Source: Flammeovirgaceae bacterium 311 | GTDB taxonomy: Bacteria > Bacteroidota > Bacteroidia > Cytophagales > Cyclobacteriaceae | Length of the DNA stretch: 64,000 nucleotides | Direction: 5' to 3' | NCBI GenBank assembly: GCA_000597885.1 | Contig: CP004371.1 | Coordinates: 2,062,501 to 2,126,500 of the forward strand | Shown here: piece after piece, positions 62,297 through 64,000 of the stretch | Position numbering within the stretch: the first letter of the stretch is position 1 | Layout: every line of letters starts with the position of its first letter | Position numbers and translations under genes: made by a program | Notes under the pieces: generated by a model | Database searches by the model: none | Told to the model about the DNA's origin: nothing | What the model saw: the letters and a program-made list of their open reading frames with translations, nothing else

Positions 62297-63078
62297 ATCG
62301 CATAGGTTGATAGTCCTGCAATCCTGATTCCCGCCCTGCCCAGCAATGCGCTTATTTTATAATCCAGCAGCAGCATGTTTTGAAAAAGCCTGGTGCTTAA
62401 CAAACCTCCTTTCCAGGCAGCTGCATCTGTTTCGCTGCGCTGTGCAGCCCCCGGCCTTAGCTTTTCCCACACTGTTTGCAGGAGCCTGACTGGAAGCAGC
62501 GAAAAAAAGAAGTACCCGTTTTTCAGTATGCGGAAGCCTGACTTTTTGAGCACCCTGCTGAGTGATTCGCTGCTGTATCTTCTGTAATGATCCAGAAAAA
62601 CATCGTGCGAGCTGAAGAGGGACTGGAAGGCAGGCGTGGTAATTACCAGCACCGTATTTTCAGTAATAAAAGGATAAAGCCTAAGTTTTTCCAGAAAGGC
62701 TGCATCATCGGGTATATGCTCCAGAACATCCAGCAGAAAGATCACTTCTGCTTCCTGTAGAGAGCCGGTAACATCTTCCAGGTTTTGGAAAACCCGGATG
62801 TTGTCACGGCTGTACTGCTTATTAAGGGCCAGCAATTCCTCCTGATCTAAGGCAGTATCTACAGCAATGATGGCAGCGCCCTTTACCTTCTTTGCAAGGT
62901 TGCTGCAAAAAAACAAGTCTCCGCAGCCAATGTCCAGCACCTGAACACCGCCCCCCTCCGGCTTATGTAAATATGTTGCCGATAAGGCATAGACTACCTC
63001 CAGGCGAGCCAGCTCCCAGGGATGTCGGCGGCTGATGCCTGTGGTATGTATTTGTTCATGTACTTCTTTTAAGTCCAT
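62275..63078 (-). CDS. class I SAM-dependent methyltransferase
   Basis: 267 residues from the ATG at 63076-63078 (MDLKEVHEQIH); the frame continues left but overlaps the preceding gene. Motif I QVLDIGCGDLFFCSNL, motif II IIAVDTALDQEELL, then VIFLLDVLEHIPDDAAFL and the FLDHYRRYS stretch of the Methyltransf_11/23 type seen in polysaccharide and lipid clusters. The C-terminal half has hydrophobic stretches (GYFFFSLLPVRLLQ). Sits between a membrane protein (7 bases away) and a glycosyltransferase (overlap). Confidence 0.85.
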   Translation of the reverse strand: MDLKEVHEQIHTTGISRRHPWELARLEVVYALSATYLHKPEGGGVQVLDIGCGDLFFCSNLAKKVKGAAIIAVDTALDQEELLALNKQYSRDNIRVFQNLEDVTGSLQEAEVIFLLDVLEHIPDDAAFLEKLRLYPFITENTVLVITTPAFQSLFSSHDVFLDHYRRYSSESLSRVLKKSGFRILKNGYFFFSLLPVRLLQTVWEKLRPGAAQRSETDAAAWKGGLLSTRLFQNMLLLDYKISALLGRAGIRIAGLSTYAICKRSAL

Positions 63079-63085
63079 TCTTTTG

Positions 63086-64000
63086 CTATTCTGGGGGTGT
63101 AGAGATGTTATCTTTATGAAAATAGTGCGACAGACACTGATTGTAGTAGTAAATCTGCTCGGTTGGGGCAGATGCCAGATCGTAGGAATAAATCGAGTGT
63201 GGTTTATTTTCCAGTGGCGGAACAATGCAATTTTCAGCAGTGCATTTACTTAAGTGTCTGTACCTCGCCTGCATCTCCAGGTCGTACTGGTAGGCTGTAC
63301 CTTTGGCTAAATCCTGATAAGCTGTGCGTATTTTGTTAGGCCAGAAGACCAGCATTATTAGAAAAAGCACACCCAGAACAATCCTGTAGGATCGGGGAAT
63401 TTCAGGAATGGCAATGTGCTGCATTTGCATGCTGATCAGCACAGCCAGCACAACAGCCAGTCCTGAAAAAATGTAGAGCAGGTAAATCATGTTTACCGTT
63501 CTGGCAGGAGGAGTTGAGCCCTGGGCAACAAAACTGGGAAGGAAGCCCAGGGCTATAAAAAAAAATACGGCCAGAGCCAGCAGGCCAACATGCCTGGGCG
63601 ATATAACCGGCAGCCTGTAATATGACCTGATGCTTTGGGCAATCCTTTTTAACAGATCAGAAAAAAACAGCAGCAGCAGCAGCACTGAAAAAGGCAGCCA
63701 GTGTAAGATATAAGTAAGAGAGTACCTGATGGGGCCATAGATGGATATAAAAACATCAAATCTCTTAGGCTTTTCGGCCATGCGGATAAAATTTCCGGGG
63801 GCCGCTATTACTACAACAGAGGCCAAAATTGTTACCAGCAGCAGCACTAGTAAAGGCTTGTCAATCTTTCTTGTTAAGTAGAAGCGAATGGCCAGCCACA
63901 GAAAAAGGGCTACACACAGCAGCATCATGGAGGTTTCATTGAGCCCTACTATTACAACACACAGCACAGCCGCCACCAGGGTATATAAAAACCTCTTACT
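63086..64000 (-). CDS. multi-helix membrane protein, cut by window end
   Basis: Open to the last base of the window, so the N-terminus is missing; ~305 residues visible. About seven membrane helices (VLCVVIVGLNETSMMLLCVA, LLVLLLVTILASVVVIAAP, VGLLALAVFFFIALGFLPSF, YLLYIFSGLAVVLAVLIS, YRIVLGVLFLIMLVFWP) with an extracytoplasmic loop and a soluble C-terminus containing YRHLSKCTAENCIVPPLEN. The layout resembles DUF6056/GtrII-like proteins of surface-polysaccharide clusters. First of a three-gene operon. Confidence 0.7.
   Translation of the reverse strand, partial: SKRFLYTLVAAVLCVVIVGLNETSMMLLCVALFLWLAIRFYLTRKIDKPLLVLLLVTILASVVVIAAPGNFIRMAEKPKRFDVFISIYGPIRYSLTYILHWLPFSVLLLLLFFSDLLKRIAQSIRSYYRLPVISPRHVGLLALAVFFFIALGFLPSFVAQGSTPPARTVNMIYLLYIFSGLAVVLAVLISMQMQHIAIPEIPRSYRIVLGVLFLIMLVFWPNKIRTAYQDLAKGTAYQYDLEMQARYRHLSKCTAENCIVPPLENKPHSIYSYDLASAPTEQIYYYNQCLSHYFHKDNISTPPE

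Overview
The window is a piece of a Bacteroidota chromosome, most likely from the Cytophagales. The evidence is type IX secretion (gliding-motility-type) C-terminal domains on three large proteins, a SusC-type TonB plug, an ECF sigma factor paired with a membrane protein that ends in a beta-barrel, a DUF4783 protein, and sparse Shine-Dalgarno signals.

Left flank (1-34405): an alpha-2-macroglobulin gene carrying a TonB plug and interrupted by an in-frame TGA; two tandem giant secreted paralogues and a third secreted protein; yaaA; a histidine kinase with a small partner; a DUF697 membrane protein; an ECF sigma/anti-sigma-like pair; a cystathionine gamma-synthase-type enzyme; an MscS channel; a DUF4783 protein; a large membrane-anchored protein; a YihY/BrkB-like protein; and two exported amidohydrolases in one operon.

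Centre (34682-54675): an array of about 14 gene cassettes separated by ~125-bp imperfect palindromes with the layout of integron attC sites (R'' ... L'' ... L' ... R'). In most cassettes the first and last ~13 bases are complementary to each other and differ between cassettes, as expected for integron cassettes. No integron integrase is visible, so within this window it is a CALIN-like array (attC cluster lacking an integrase). Cassettes carry unknown small proteins, two homologous small membrane proteins, three lipoproteins (one with WG repeats), a protein with an EF-Tu domain-III-like end, a UPF0175/DUF3368 toxin-antitoxin pair, a DUF433 antitoxin with a frameshifted DUF5615 toxin, a netrin/TIMP-like secreted protein and a methyltransferase. 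Two different DDE insertion sequences have inserted six times, every time inside an attC: four copies of a 1.72-kb IS at ACGT across the recombination point, two copies of a 1.67-kb IS at CAACAG beside the other arm. One two-cassette block is inverted between IS copies.

Right flank (54978-64000): a family-43-type glycosidase, a DUF1080 lipoprotein, a two-subunit molybdenum hydroxylase, a CPBP intramembrane protease, and a three-gene operon (membrane protein running off the window, methyltransferase, glycosyltransferase 2).

The most unusual feature is the cassette array: a distinct attC family with extended terminal arms, a fixed A-C top-strand mismatch (G-T wobble on the bottom strand) at two positions, and two IS types specialised on it.
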